From NCBI RefSeq assembly GCF_037389425.1, contig NZ_JBBHKR010000062.1:87452-151451 (forward strand): 64,000 nt of DNA, written 5' to 3'. The notes under the pieces were generated by a model. The model was not told the origin of the DNA, did no database searches, and worked only from the letters and a program-made list of their open reading frames with translations. The translations under genes and the position numbers were made by a program. Shown here in pieces: positions 43,810 to 53,589 of this stretch. How positions within the stretch are numbered: the first letter of the stretch is position 1; each line of letters begins with the position of its first letter. The DNA comes from Stygiolobus sp037389425 (GTDB taxonomy: Archaea; Thermoproteota; Thermoprotei_A; Sulfolobales; Sulfolobaceae).

Positions 43810-44466
43810 ATGATCGCTGACAGAAATAGTCTAGAGGAAGCGTTAAAACAAGCACTAGACCCTTCAAACAATCCTAAGAGGAACTTCACTCAGAGCGTTG
43901 ACGTAATAGTAACTTTTAAAGGAGTAGATATGAAAAAAGGAGAGATAAAACTAAGGGAGATAGTCCCGCTACCTAAGGCTCCGACAAAGGCTAGGAAAGT
44001 TCTCGTAGTGCCTTCCTTTGAGCAGTTAGAATCAGTCAAGAAAGCTCAACCGAACGTCATCCTAACCAAAGAAGAGTTACAAAAATTACAAGGGCAGAAG
44101 AGACCAGTGAAGAAACTTGCAAGACAGAACGATTGGTTCTTGATATCTCAGGAATCTATGGCATTAGCTGGTAGGATAATTGGACCCGCACTGGGTCCTA
44201 GAGGAAAGTTCCCGGTTCCCCTTCCAAACTCTTCTGACGTCTCAGAATACGTTAATAGGTTTAAGAGATCAACACTAGTTAAGACAAAAGACCAGCCCCA
44301 TGTTCAAGCTTTCATAGGGACTGAAGATATGAAGCCTGAAGATCTAGCCGACAATGCCTTAGCTGTACTTAACGCTATCGAAAATAAGACTAGAGTTGAA
44401 GGTATTTTGAGAGCGATATATGTAAAAACCACTATGGGTAAAGTAGTAAAAGTTAATATGAAGTGA
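43810..44466 (+). CDS. rpl1: ribosomal protein L1
   Basis: 218 aa. The two-domain L1 fold; GPALGPRGKFPVPLPN is the hallmark loop. It binds 23S rRNA at the L1 stalk and often represses its own operon mRNA. The end overlaps the P0 region by 4 nt. Confidence 0.96.
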   Translation: MIADRNSLEEALKQALDPSNNPKRNFTQSVDVIVTFKGVDMKKGEIKLREIVPLPKAPTKARKVLVVPSFEQLESVKKAQPNVILTKEELQKLQGQKRPVKKLARQNDWFLISQESMALAGRIIGPALGPRGKFPVPLPNSSDVSEYVNRFKRSTLVKTKDQPHVQAFIGTEDMKPEDLADNALAVLNAIENKTRVEGILRAIYVKTTMGKVVKVNMK

Positions 44467-44471
44467 TTAAG

Positions 44472-45473
44472 ATGGCCGTAGTAACTCAACACAAAATTCC
44501 GAAATGGAAGATAGAGGAAGTAGAAGAACTAACCCAAAAGCTTAAGGAGTACCCTACAATAATAATCGCGGATATACAAGGATTCCCAGCTGACAAGTTG
44601 CACGATATTAGAAAGAAATTGAGAGGGAAAGCTGAGATAAAAGTAACTAAGAACAGTTTGTTCGAATTAGCCCTTAAGAAAGCTGGTATTGACGCATCTA
44701 ACTTCAAACCTTATCTCACTGGGTCAAACGCTTATATTTTCACCAGAGCAAACCCGTTCGAACTCCACTTATTCCTCTCCAAGTTTAAACTAAAGAGGTA
44801 TGCAATGCCTGGAGACAAGGCAGATGAAGAAGTAGTAATACCAGCCGGAGACACTGGAATGCCTGCAGGTCCTATACTGAGCACTTTCGGTAAGCTTAAG
44901 GTTAAGACTAAGGTTCAAGACGGTAAAGTACACGTCTTACAAGATACTGTGATAGCTAAACCTGGCGATCCAATTCCTCCCGATGCTATACCTATACTAC
45001 AAAAGTTAGGGATAATGCCCGTCTATATAAAGCTCAGCATAAAAGTCGCATATGAAGGAGGCATACTGATACCCGGCGAACAACTGGCGATTAACTTAGA
45101 CGAGTACAAGGATCAAGTAATGAAAGCTCACTTTAACGCCTTCAACTTAGCTGTAGAGATAGCCTATCCAGTGCCAGAAGTTCTGAAGGTCACCGCACAG
45201 AAAGCTGCAAGAAATGCTATGTCCTTAGCTGCTGAAATAGGCTACATAACTCCTGAGACTGCACAAGCGGTAATATCAAGAGCTATGGCTAAGGCATATG
45301 CACTTGCTGGAGCAATTAGTGGTAAAGTAGACTTAGGTATACAAGTACCAACTGCTGCTCCTGCTCAGGCTGCTGCTCCTGCTGAGAAGAAGGAGGAGAA
45401 GAAGGAGGAAGAAGAGAAGAAGGGACCTAGTGAAGAGGAGATTGGTGGCGGTCTAGCCTCACTATTCGGTTAA
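44472..45473 (+). CDS. rplP0: ribosomal protein P0 (L10)
   Basis: 333 aa from the ATG at 44472 (MAVVTQHKIPKWKIEEV). It contains the rRNA-binding domain, an insertion domain, helices for P1 dimers (NAMSLAAEIGYITPETAQAV) and a tail of Ala/Pro, then Glu/Lys, ending GGGLASLFG. The last 118 nt are the same as in P1. It is the base of the ribosomal stalk. Confidence 0.96.
   Translation: MAVVTQHKIPKWKIEEVEELTQKLKEYPTIIIADIQGFPADKLHDIRKKLRGKAEIKVTKNSLFELALKKAGIDASNFKPYLTGSNAYIFTRANPFELHLFLSKFKLKRYAMPGDKADEEVVIPAGDTGMPAGPILSTFGKLKVKTKVQDGKVHVLQDTVIAKPGDPIPPDAIPILQKLGIMPVYIKLSIKVAYEGGILIPGEQLAINLDEYKDQVMKAHFNAFNLAVEIAYPVPEVLKVTAQKAARNAMSLAAEIGYITPETAQAVISRAMAKAYALAGAISGKVDLGIQVPTAAPAQAAAPAEKKEEKKEEEEKKGPSEEEIGGGLASLFG
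45352..45469 (+). repeat. 118-bp repeat, copy in P0
   Basis: This 118-nt stretch encodes the C-terminal stalk tail (Ala/Pro hinge, Glu/Lys segment, GGGLASLFG) and is identical base for base, as far as can be read, to 45714-45831 in the P1 gene. Identity continues through third codon positions. Confidence 0.85.
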
Positions 45474-45479
45474 TGAAAA

Positions 45480-45488
45480 TTTTATATA
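45480..45488 (+). promoter_or_regulatory. TATA box of the P1 gene
   Basis: TTTTATATA in the 47-nt gap between P0 and P1, about 37 nt before the P1 ATG. P1 is needed in several copies per ribosome, so an extra promoter here is reasonable. Confidence 0.5.
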
Positions 45489-45520
45489 TTGCTTTGTCGG
45501 TTAAAGAGGATTGATACAGT

Positions 45521-45835
45521 ATGGAATACATCTACGCGAGCCTCTTATTACATTCAGCTAAAAAAGAGATAAATGAAGATAACCTCAAAAACGTACTCTC
45601 TGCTGCAGGTATAACCGTAGACGAAGTTAGGTTAAAGGCTGTAGTAGCTGCCCTAAAAGAAGTAAACATCGACGAAGTCCTCAAGAACGCTACTGCAATG
45701 CCAGTAGCTGTGGCTGCTGCTCCTGCTCAGGCTGCTGCTCCTGCTGAGAAGAAGGAGGAGAAGAAGGAGGAAGAAGAGAAGAAGGGACCTAGTGAAGAGG
45801 AGATTGGTGGCGGTCTAGCCTCACTATTCGGATAA
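45521..45835 (+). CDS. rpl12: ribosomal protein P1 (L12)
   Basis: 104 aa. The N-terminal helical dimer domain is MEYIYASLLLHSAKKEINEDN...VALKEVNIDEVL, then the Ala/Pro hinge and charged C-terminal tail shared with P0. P1 dimers recruit translation GTPases. Preceded by its own TATA box. Confidence 0.96.
   Translation: MEYIYASLLLHSAKKEINEDNLKNVLSAAGITVDEVRLKAVVAALKEVNIDEVLKNATAMPVAVAAAPAQAAAPAEKKEEKKEEEEKKGPSEEEIGGGLASLFG
45714..45831 (+). repeat. 118-bp repeat, copy in P1
   Basis: Partner of the repeat at 45352-45469; same reading frame and same protein segment in the stalk protein P1. Confidence 0.85.
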
Positions 45836-45873
45836 GAAAACTCTTTTTAACACCTCTCCACGCATTTTAATCT

Positions 45874-48594
45874 ATGAAAGTAAGTGAAAGCGAGTACAGA
45901 CTCAATTTCTTTTTATCAAATAATTACGAAAGAAAAACATGTAAGTCTTGTTCAACCCCTTTCTGGGCTAAAGACAAATCCCGTGAAGTTTGTAGTGACG
46001 TACCTTGTACGGACTACTACTTCTTTGATCTGGACATAAAGTCCCCTCCCCTCACCGTAAGAGAAGCGAGAAATAAGTTCCTAAAGTTCTTTGAGAGGAA
46101 AGGACATACCATAATTCCGCCCAAACCAGTGTTAGCTAGGTGGAGGGAGGACCTATACCTGACTATAGCGAGTATTGTAGATTTCCAGCCTTTCGTCACG
46201 AGTGGTGTGGTTCCACCTCCCGCAAATCCCTTAGTTATCTCCCAACCTTGTATAAGGCTTGAAGATGTAGACAACGTAGGTATCACCTTCGGCAGGCACT
46301 TGACGACTTTCGAAATGGCAGCCCACCACGCCTTTAACTACCCTGACAAACAAGTATATTGGAAAGAAGAGACTGTATCTCTCGCAAAGGAGTTCTTCAC
46401 AGAAGAACTGGGGATACCGGAAGAACAGCTCAACTTCAAGGAGTCGTGGTGGGAAGGTGGAGGTAATGCGGGCCCATCTTTTGAGGTGACTGTAGGGGGG
46501 CTTGAGCTGGCTACACTAGTATTCATGCAATATGAAATCAAGGGAGACCAATACGTACCTTTGAAGCTAAAAATCGTGGATACAGGCTACGGAGTAGAGA
46601 GAATGGCGTGGTTTACTCAGAAGACTCCCACAGCGTTTCACGCGATTTACGGCAACCTCGTTTACAAGTTCTTCGATAAGATCGGGGCCAACAAAGTAGA
46701 CGACGAATTGTTAAAGACTGCCGCAATTTTAGCCGGTAGGATCGACCCGGATAAGCCCGAAACAATAGTAAGACATAGAGAAGAAGTAGCTAAAAAAATG
46801 GGGCTCAAATTCGACTTTGTTAACGAGGAGCTGACTAGAGCTGCTAGGGTGTTCCAAGTACTAGACCACACCAAGACCATAGCTATGATGTTAGCCGACG
46901 GTCTAGTCCCATCTAATTCAGGTGAGGGTTATTTAGGTAGGCTTTTAATAAGGCGTGCACTAAGAGTCCTCAAAATTCTGGGGAGTGATGTAAAACTCTA
47001 CGAGTTGATCAAAGAGCAAATAGATTACTGGAGGGAAGACTTCCCGCAGATGTTGAAAAACAAGGACTATATACTCGACGTGGTTCAGCTCGAGCAGGAG
47101 AGGTTTGAAGAGACAATGAGCAAAGCGACTTCAGCAATCTCCTCTTTGGTAAAGAAAAGCAAGGAGATAACGGCTGAGGATTTAGTAAAACTATACGACT
47201 CTAACGGTATCCCCCCAGACATTGTGGCAGAAGAAGCCCGTAAGATTAATCCCAACGTAAAGGTAGAAGTTCCCCATAATTTTTACGCGTTAGTCGCTAA
47301 AAGACACCAGTCAGCGCCCATAAAAGGAGGAAAGAAAGAGAAACTACCACAAGACCTCATAAAGATCATAGAGGAGAGAGCACCACCATCTACTAACAAA
47401 CTCTATTACAAAGATCAGTACCAGAGGTCTTTTCAAGGTAAAGTACTTCTCTCTTACAAAAACTACCTAGTCCTAGACCAGACCACCTTTTATCCAGAAG
47501 GGGGAGGGCAAGTAGGCGACACTGGGATAATTAGGGTAGGCGACACTGAATACAAAGTAGTTGACACACAGAAAGTCAAGGATTACGTAATCCACATACT
47601 GGATAAAGAGGCGAATATACCGGAAGGCACTACTGTTTACGGTGAGATAGACTGGCAGAGGAGATATAGGATAATGAAACATCACACCGGCACACACGTG
47701 ATCTTATCCGCAGCCAGAAAAGTCCTGGGCGAACATGTGTGGCAGGCAGGTGCGGAAAAAACCCCACAGAAAGCGAGGCTCGACATTACTCATTATAAAA
47801 TGCCTACAGAAGAGGAGATAAAGAAAATCGAAGACCTCGCTAATTACGTGATCAACGACCGCAGACCGGTAAGGCCATTCAATATCAATAGAATAGAGGC
47901 TGAGATGAAGTACGGAGTATCAATATACGCCGGAGGTGTCCCTGAGGGGGCTGAGGTGAGGCTAATCGAGATAAAAGACTGGGACATTGAAGGGTGTGGG
48001 GGTACCCACTTAAGCAACACCAGCGAGATCGGTGCTTTAAAGATCATTAACGTAGAGAAACTACAAGACGGTGTAATAAGGCTTGAGTATGTAGCTGGGG
48101 ACGTAGTATCTCAATACGCAAGGGCGCAGGAGGAGAAGATCAAAGAAATGTCAAAGAGCCTTAACACGTCCCCCTCCCAATTAGAGGCTAGGGTCAAGAG
48201 ATTGTTAGAGGAAGAGGAGAAGAAAGAACAGTTACTTTCCAGCTACAGAAGGATGGTACTTAACGAGATAGAGAGAATAGCCAGAAAAGATGTCGTAAGT
48301 GACGTCACTCTCTACGTAATTAAGGATATCTATGACGACGAGCTTGTCAAAGAGGCTATGAGAAAGTTGACCTCATCACCTAAAACGGTAGTACTGTCAA
48401 TGACCGTAAGGGAAGCAAATAGAGTTGTGGAAATAGGAGTCAGTAAAGACCTCAAGGTGGACAAAATAATAGAAAAGTTGAGGAGTTTAGGAGGTAGGGG
48501 AGGAGGTAAAGGAACTTATGGCAACGTGACTATTAACGTCTCAGAGGAGAATGTAATAAATGCTGTTAAGTCGGCAATTGCTGAGGGCTTATGA
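45874..48594 (+). CDS. alaS: alanyl-tRNA synthetase, archaeal type
   Basis: 906 aa. It starts with the archaeal zinc module (CKSCSTPFWAKDKSREVCSDVPC region, residues ~20-43), then the class II catalytic core (KFFERKGHTII, RWREDLYLTIASIVDFQP), the tRNA-recognition helices and the editing domain with HHTGTHV and EGCGGTHLSN, then a C-Ala domain with GGRGGGKG. A TTTTTAACA box ~28 nt before the ATG suggests a leaderless start. The DUF434 gene overlaps its end by 35 nt. Confidence 0.96.
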   Translation: MKVSESEYRLNFFLSNNYERKTCKSCSTPFWAKDKSREVCSDVPCTDYYFFDLDIKSPPLTVREARNKFLKFFERKGHTIIPPKPVLARWREDLYLTIASIVDFQPFVTSGVVPPPANPLVISQPCIRLEDVDNVGITFGRHLTTFEMAAHHAFNYPDKQVYWKEETVSLAKEFFTEELGIPEEQLNFKESWWEGGGNAGPSFEVTVGGLELATLVFMQYEIKGDQYVPLKLKIVDTGYGVERMAWFTQKTPTAFHAIYGNLVYKFFDKIGANKVDDELLKTAAILAGRIDPDKPETIVRHREEVAKKMGLKFDFVNEELTRAARVFQVLDHTKTIAMMLADGLVPSNSGEGYLGRLLIRRALRVLKILGSDVKLYELIKEQIDYWREDFPQMLKNKDYILDVVQLEQERFEETMSKATSAISSLVKKSKEITAEDLVKLYDSNGIPPDIVAEEARKINPNVKVEVPHNFYALVAKRHQSAPIKGGKKEKLPQDLIKIIEERAPPSTNKLYYKDQYQRSFQGKVLLSYKNYLVLDQTTFYPEGGGQVGDTGIIRVGDTEYKVVDTQKVKDYVIHILDKEANIPEGTTVYGEIDWQRRYRIMKHHTGTHVILSAARKVLGEHVWQAGAEKTPQKARLDITHYKMPTEEEIKKIEDLANYVINDRRPVRPFNINRIEAEMKYGVSIYAGGVPEGAEVRLIEIKDWDIEGCGGTHLSNTSEIGALKIINVEKLQDGVIRLEYVAGDVVSQYARAQEEKIKEMSKSLNTSPSQLEARVKRLLEEEEKKEQLLSSYRRMVLNEIERIARKDVVSDVTLYVIKDIYDDELVKEAMRKLTSSPKTVVLSMTVREANRVVEIGVSKDLKVDKIIEKLRSLGGRGGGKGTYGNVTINVSEENVINAVKSAIAEGL

Positions 48595-49192
48595 GGACTA
48601 CAAATACCTTATAAATAGGGGGTATAACAGAAAACCCGCATTGGACTTAGTATCATCAAGGTACAACCTCACATCGAAAGAAAGGCTACTCCTTTACCGC
48701 TGTACCCATAGTGACGAGGAAATAAAGGCTGTTAAAGAGAAGAGAGTACAATACGCGGAAGAAGTAATCGTGGACGGGTATAACGTAGGACTCACGTTAC
48801 TTTCCGTGATCCACAACGACGAAGTCTTCATATGTGACGACGGCTTTATTAGGGATCTCGGTCTGGGGAAGAGGAAAGAGAAGGAAGAAGTTTTTGATTC
48901 CCTACTCTTTGTTTCGGAATTCTTATCGTCCAAAGGGGTGAAATTCCAGTTAGTCTTGGACGCTCAGATAAGTAAGAGTGGCGAACTAGCTGGGAAATTG
49001 AGAGCCCGAGGAGTCGCTGCAGTTACAGTGAAGAAAGCTGACATAGAAGTGATTGCGAGCGGTAAGGTGATAGTATCGAACGACTTCGTAGTGATCATGA
49101 GGGCGGGGAAGGTTTACGACTTGTTGAATGAGTTGGTGAGTTATAGCGGGATCAATGTGGTTCCTTTTCCTCCTAATCCGAAAAACCTTTAA
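48560..49192 (+). CDS. DUF434-containing protein
   Basis: 210 aa. The N-terminal DUF434 part (residues ~5-60, RAYEDYKYLINRGYNRKPALDLVSSRY) is followed by a PIN-like or DUF5616-like alpha/beta part with IVDGYNVGLTLL and VIVSNDFVVI. The function is unknown; the DGYN motif hints at a nuclease-related fold (inference). It overlaps alaS by 35 nt and ends 23 nt before the tRNA-Arg. Confidence 0.75.
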   Translation: MLLSRQLLRAYEDYKYLINRGYNRKPALDLVSSRYNLTSKERLLLYRCTHSDEEIKAVKEKRVQYAEEVIVDGYNVGLTLLSVIHNDEVFICDDGFIRDLGLGKRKEKEEVFDSLLFVSEFLSSKGVKFQLVLDAQISKSGELAGKLRARGVAAVTVKKADIEVIASGKVIVSNDFVVIMRAGKVYDLLNELVSYSGINVVPFPPNPKNL

Positions 49193-49214
49193 GTGGAATA
49201 AGTGATTATAAGAT

Positions 49215-49305
<91 letters not shown>

Positions 49306-49407
49306 CTATAACTCCTCGTTAAATTTTTCCGGTAAAGTTATGATCGCTTCCGTAATTCTTGTATTAAGATGATATGTGAACTATTACGCTCAGAAATTAA
49401 TACATAA

Positions 49408-49764
49408 TCAAATAAATGTGTGAGGCTTTACCTCAACTCTTCTCTGAGTCAATAACTCCTTAACAAGATAGTTGTTTCCTCCTAGTCTGTTTATTAACTC
49501 CATTGAAAGCAACTTGATCTTCCTCTTTCTCACGTTCTCCATTTCCTCGAGTAAGTGCTTAAACTCAGTCGCGTAAGTCAGACTTACAACCTCTAATATA
49601 CTCTTCTCTTCTCTTAGCTCTTTTATCTCCTTTTCTAATTCGGCAGCTATTTTCATTAGCTCTTCGTCGTCTTTATCTTTAACAATTTCGAGTAACTTAG
49701 AAGCAGCATCAATTATTCTATCTTGGTCGATATAATGAATAATTTGTAAGAGTTGGTCAAACAT
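49408..49764 (-). CDS. coiled-coil protein of unknown function
   Basis: 118 aa from the ATG at 49764 (MFDQLLQIIHYIDQ); a CTTTTAATTTA box ~27 nt upstream supports it over the ATG at 49806. Residues ~25-95 form a charged heptad-like coiled coil (EELMKIAAELEKEIKELREEK), followed by a basic region and NRLGGNNYLVKELLTQRRVEVK. It could be a nucleoid or replication-associated protein, but nothing proves that. Confidence 0.6.
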   Translation of the reverse strand: MFDQLLQIIHYIDQDRIIDAASKLLEIVKDKDDEELMKIAAELEKEIKELREEKSILEVVSLTYATEFKHLLEEMENVRKRKIKLLSMELINRLGGNNYLVKELLTQRRVEVKPHTFI

Positions 49765-49848
49765 AAAATATATTTCAGAGTTGTAAATTAAAAGCATTTC
49801 CAGCATTGTTCGAACATGTAAAGTGGGTGGGGGTTGTTACCCCTAACA

Positions 49849-49866
49849 AAGGTAGCCGGGCCCGGA
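49849..49866 (-). repeat. tRNA-Gln 3'-end fragment (att-like site)
   Basis: The 18 bases equal the 3' end of tRNA-Gln(TTG) plus the first bases after it (51986-52003), in the same orientation. The similarity goes on about 27 bases further, with gaps, into a G-rich tract (about 49822-49848 against 51959-51985). The rest of the tRNA is missing. Such partial copies mark the far end of elements integrated at tRNA genes. Confidence 0.65.
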
Positions 49867-50342
49867 AACTCTCTTCATCAGAATCCCCACACACTGTAAC
49901 TATCAACGTCTTCAATACAAGAAATCGAGGTTTTCAAAGAGATCGTATAATCACGTCGCGTATGGTATCAGTTTGCTACAACTCAGAGAAATTTATCGCC
50001 CTTCCTGATCAGCTGTGGTTAAGCCATACTTGAGAACTCCCTCAGCTACTTGCAACGTTAGAGAGCCAGATAGGATTAGAAAGGCAAAATCGCGGAAATT
50101 TTGTGTGTGAATGATCTAAAATGAACTGCCTACCATAATGAAGAGAAGGTCAAGTATGAAGAGAATTAATCCTATAAATGAATTCAACAGAGGGAATATT
50201 AAGGAAAAATAATGTTTCCTCTTGAGGAAATAAAGAGAGTAAAAAGGCATAAAGTGATGGACTGAAATCCGTATAAAGTAATGTCGGTACTCCGGGGTAA
50301 AAAATTACACGTAGAAGCGTTACAGTTCTTCCTCGGAAAGTT
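49867..50342. other. gene-poor stretch inside the putative integrated element
   Basis: About 480 nt with many stops. A possible plus-strand frame (to 50031) continues past a TGA for another 37 codons but is not recognised. The short palindrome TTCCTCTTGAGGAA lies near 50215. I see no tRNA and no clear gene; it may be decayed sequence. Confidence 0.4.
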
Positions 50343-51659
50343 TCATAACGACTTCAGAAAGTTAATTACAGCATTTTCCCCACCAGCACTATAAGCGTTT
50401 ATAATCCCGTTTACCACGTAATCAACACCTTTCTCGACAGTCTCAAACGAGGGGTCAAAATGCTCTTGGACAAGATCTGGTAGGTCCTCAAACCCTCTAG
50501 CTATCAACTGTCCTATAATATCGGATTCGAACAAAGTTAACTCCACCCATTTATCAAAGATATTCCTAGACAACCCCATACCGTTAGCTATAGCCCAATT
50601 AACTAAATCATCATAATTCCAACTTTGAGGTGGCTGTATAACTCCACCAATCGCCAAACCAGGGCTTACTATAACCTCCTTATTCACCATCGGGACAGTT
50701 ATTTTAAAAGCATTAGCTACTGGCTCTAAATAGCTAACAAAACCCCTTAACTGCAAACCCATGCATTCACCACGGTCACCGAAAGTTATATAAATTGGTG
50801 CACCCTCAATAGCCTTATTAAAGGGTTCAGTAGCAAGATTGGAGTAATATGATAGACGAGGGTTGAAATTAGTTGAGTCTGGCATAGAAGGTGCAATTAA
50901 GTTGTTTAGAATTTGAAGGTGAATCGCTGGGGTATCAGCAAACTTCTGTGCTGAAGTAGAACTCTTTAATTGAGTTAAAAGGTCGTAATTGATCTCGTAC
51001 GTAAAATCTTTTGTCTGTATAAAGGCTGGTGTAAAAGGTGTAGAATCAAAAATTCCATACAGAGTTGATGCCATAAAGTTGAATATCCCTACTATATCTG
51101 CTCCAAAACCAGCACCACCTTGACTAATAGATGGATTGGTATAATATTGACCATCCACCACTAACGGTAATATGCCGAATCGCGGGTTAATATTGATATC
51201 TTTAAAGATTGATTTATATGCCTTTACTGAAAAGCTAGCCCCTCCTTGTGCTACTTCTAATTTGTTAGTATAAATAAACCCTTCTGGTATCCCACCAATG
51301 TAAACATATACAGTCCTACCATCTCTTTGCGTGGAGACAACTAAACCGTGCCTGACCAGAATTGATTGCATTCTCTTTACCTTAGATAAATCGAAATTAG
51401 TGGGACTAGTAAGTTCTGGGTAGTTTTGAACATAAGTTTTTGTAACCCTCCTAGGGAATACGATAGCGGGTAAATACTTATACAAATCTTTGTTTTTATA
51501 TGAGTTGAACAGAATTTCTCGACCTTTAAAGTATTGGCACGTACCAGAGTCTATAGTAGAGATTCCAATAGAACCAAGTATACCAGCTAGTGCCCCAGCT
51601 ATACCTTCACCTAGTCCAAACTTAGAAAATTGGTCTACTCCTCCTTCTCCCTGACTCAT
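50343..51659 (-). CDS. orphan 438-aa protein of a tRNA-Gln-associated element
   Basis: Not recognised. It begins with a short Gly-rich hydrophobic segment (EGIAGALAGILGSIGIS, residues 16-32), then a long Asn/Ser/Thr/Tyr-rich, mainly beta-like region with YIGGIPEGFIYTNKLEVAQG, PRFGILPLVVDGQYYTNPS and FGDRGECMGLQLRGF, and an acidic helical C-terminus (VEKGVDYVVNGIINAYSAGGENAVINFLKSL). The composition recalls virion or surface structural proteins, but there is no direct proof. It has its own promoter (TTTATATAAC at 51681-51690). It is flanked by the tRNA-Gln gene and a partial tRNA copy. A decayed homologue lies at 53.6 kb. Confidence 0.75.
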   Translation of the reverse strand: MSQGEGGVDQFSKFGLGEGIAGALAGILGSIGISTIDSGTCQYFKGREILFNSYKNKDLYKYLPAIVFPRRVTKTYVQNYPELTSPTNFDLSKVKRMQSILVRHGLVVSTQRDGRTVYVYIGGIPEGFIYTNKLEVAQGGASFSVKAYKSIFKDININPRFGILPLVVDGQYYTNPSISQGGAGFGADIVGIFNFMASTLYGIFDSTPFTPAFIQTKDFTYEINYDLLTQLKSSTSAQKFADTPAIHLQILNNLIAPSMPDSTNFNPRLSYYSNLATEPFNKAIEGAPIYITFGDRGECMGLQLRGFVSYLEPVANAFKITVPMVNKEVIVSPGLAIGGVIQPPQSWNYDDLVNWAIANGMGLSRNIFDKWVELTLFESDIIGQLIARGFEDLPDLVQEHFDPSFETVEKGVDYVVNGIINAYSAGGENAVINFLKSL

Positions 51660-51985
51660 GAATTAATTTCTTGTGATAATGTTATATAAAGCTTTTGGTT
51701 TGTCTATAATTTACTCCAACTTGTTAAATGTGAACAACTTTAATGTTAGTGATTGATATGTGAATAAATAGTCATGATAAGTACTTTATCTTCTATTATC
51801 TCTCTCCAGATAGTGACGAGTAAATTCAATCATAATTGGACTATTAACACCTCACACGCTATTCATGATGACAATTCTAGTTTATAGAGAGGGGATGATG
51901 AGCAAAGGCATCATTACATTGCTCCTCTAGATAAGATAATTGAGACATATGTTAGCAGTGGGGGTGTGGGGGTTTCCCCCTAAGT

Positions 51986-51989
<4 letters not shown>
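51660..51989. other. promoter region and spacer between the 438-aa gene and tRNA-Gln
   Basis: Holds the TATA box of the 438-aa gene (51681-51690, minus strand, ~27 nt from its ATG) and, next to the tRNA end, a G-rich inverted repeat (51963-51980, GTGTGGGGGTTTCCCCC) like that after the other tRNA-Gln. Otherwise no gene is seen. Confidence 0.5.
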
Positions 51990-52062
<73 letters not shown>

Positions 52063-52704
52063 AAGATCAAAATTACACACTTACTTTAAAAACCTTATTC
52101 CCAAAATCTACCACATTAGTATTATAATGAGACGATAAAATAATCTCACTTTTGTAGTCAATTATGAACTTTTTTTATTTTCTGATTTACACCCATTGAT
52201 TGTAGAATAATTCTAAATTATCTTCTACGACTAGATATGGTGAATGTAAATAATAATAGAAGTTTTAACGCTGACGAGACCTTAAAAACTAGGTAAAAAT
52301 TTATGAATTCGAAAATGATCTATATGTAAAACGAAAGTTTTTTACTTTTTGAATTTTTCATATAACTTTCATTCTAATATTAAATTATGAGTTCTTGGGG
52401 GGGGGTATCGGCTTTCTAAAGTCATTATGAAATAAAAGTTCCTGAATTTTTGAGATTGTTTGGAGTACTAAGTGAATTCGAATAGAGACGAGTTAGTATC
52501 TATTTGTACATTTAGTTGAGAAACAGCTTTAGAAACTTTAATGACAAATTGAACGACGAGCCTCTACCTTCTAGGGGTACAGAAAAGTTTCTAAGTTAAA
52601 TTCTGAATGTTTTAAAGTTACGTCTCCCCTTTCCTACTACTTCTTACATTCCATGCAATTAACATTAATAATTCTAGTTTAATTCACGATTCTCATTAAG
52701 TTAA
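52063..52704. other. AT-rich non-coding region between the inverted tRNA-Gln genes
   Basis: About 640 nt of AT-rich sequence with stops in all frames. It contains a run of nine G (52397-52405), unusual in this background. No gene, tRNA or clear repeat is seen. The right end leads into the pilin promoter. Confidence 0.45.
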
Positions 52705-52713
52705 TTTTATATA
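52705..52713 (+). promoter_or_regulatory. TATA box of the first pilin gene
   Basis: TTTTATATA followed by GA, about 28 nt before the ATG at 52737. The second pilin gene has a nearly equal box (CTTTATATAGA) at the same kind of distance. Confidence 0.55.
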
Positions 52714-52736
52714 GACATTAAGTTCATTATTTTTCA

Positions 52737-53222
52737 ATGAAAACGATAATTATAAGTGAGCGATTTAAAAATTCTAACACCAAGAGAAGTAAGAGGGGTT
52801 TAAGTGGTGCTGTAACTGCGTTAATCTTAGTAATTGCTAGTGTTATAATAGCTTTAGTAGTTGTAGGATTTGCTTTCGGTTTATTCGGTGCACTAGGCGG
52901 TACACCCACAGTAACACAAGTAGGAACAGGGACATTGAGTTCTACTAGTAGTAAAGGTCAAACCTATTACGTAGCTACTATTACTTTACACTCTACCGGT
53001 AAGGTACAAATAGTGTCTGCGTCAATAGTAGGAACCAATGTAACGGCAAGTAACATTTCCCCTATTTCGTTATCTGCTGGACTTACCACAGTTACACTGA
53101 CTTTTCCGACAGAATCCGATTTTACTCCTCAACCTGGCACCGTTTATCAGGTAAGCGTTAGCCTAAGTGACAGTACTACTGTACAAGTAGCCGTTGAATA
53201 CACTGGTTACACAATTTTCTAA
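52737..53222 (+). CDS. type IV pilin, class III signal peptide (AapB-like)
   Basis: 161 aa. The basic leader ends KRSKRG, followed by LSGAVTALILVIASVIIALV: a class III signal peptide cut by PibD between Gly and Leu, with the hydrophobic helix that forms the pilus core (residues ~21-50). The rest is a Thr/Ser-rich beta domain with sequons such as NVT and NIS, likely glycosylated. It resembles the adhesive (Aap) pilins of Sulfolobales. No assembly ATPase or membrane protein is next to it, so it depends on machinery encoded elsewhere. Confidence 0.88.
   Translation: MKTIIISERFKNSNTKRSKRGLSGAVTALILVIASVIIALVVVGFAFGLFGALGGTPTVTQVGTGTLSSTSSKGQTYYVATITLHSTGKVQIVSASIVGTNVTASNISPISLSAGLTTVTLTFPTESDFTPQPGTVYQVSVSLSDSTTVQVAVEYTGYTIF
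52782..52934 (+). repeat. pilin 5'-region repeat, copy 1
   Basis: 153 bp encoding the signal-peptide end and core helix of the pilin. It matches 61057-61209 without gaps, with about five differences by eye. Confidence 0.8.
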
Positions 53223-53319
53223 ATTTAATAATGTAACTCACTTAGGAAGGGTTTTTATGTTAATTACACTGAGCACTAGATGGAAAGGTTTTTTAGATTA
53301 TTTTTTAAAATTAAATCTT

Positions 53320-53396
<77 letters not shown>

Positions 53397-53589
53397 TATT
53401 GGGGGAACACCCCACACCCCCCATGTTAATATAAAATTTCGATTACTTTCTCTAACAGTGCTATGTAATGATGTATTTGCTTATGTCCATCATCTTTCTC
53501 TATGAAGTAAACAAAATACATGAAGGGTTACAAAGGCTTATGTGGAAAATTACCCTAAACTCGTCAGCCTCACCTTTTTCCGGTTTATC

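Noticed and set aside
49806..50033. Plus-strand open frame over the partial tRNA copy
   Set aside because: It runs through the tRNA fragment and G-rich tract, has no recognisable motif, and lies opposite or next to the coiled-coil gene promoter; most likely chance.
49867..50342. CRISPR-like or transposase remnants
   Set aside because: I looked for regularly spaced repeats and for transposase motifs here and elsewhere in the window and saw none.
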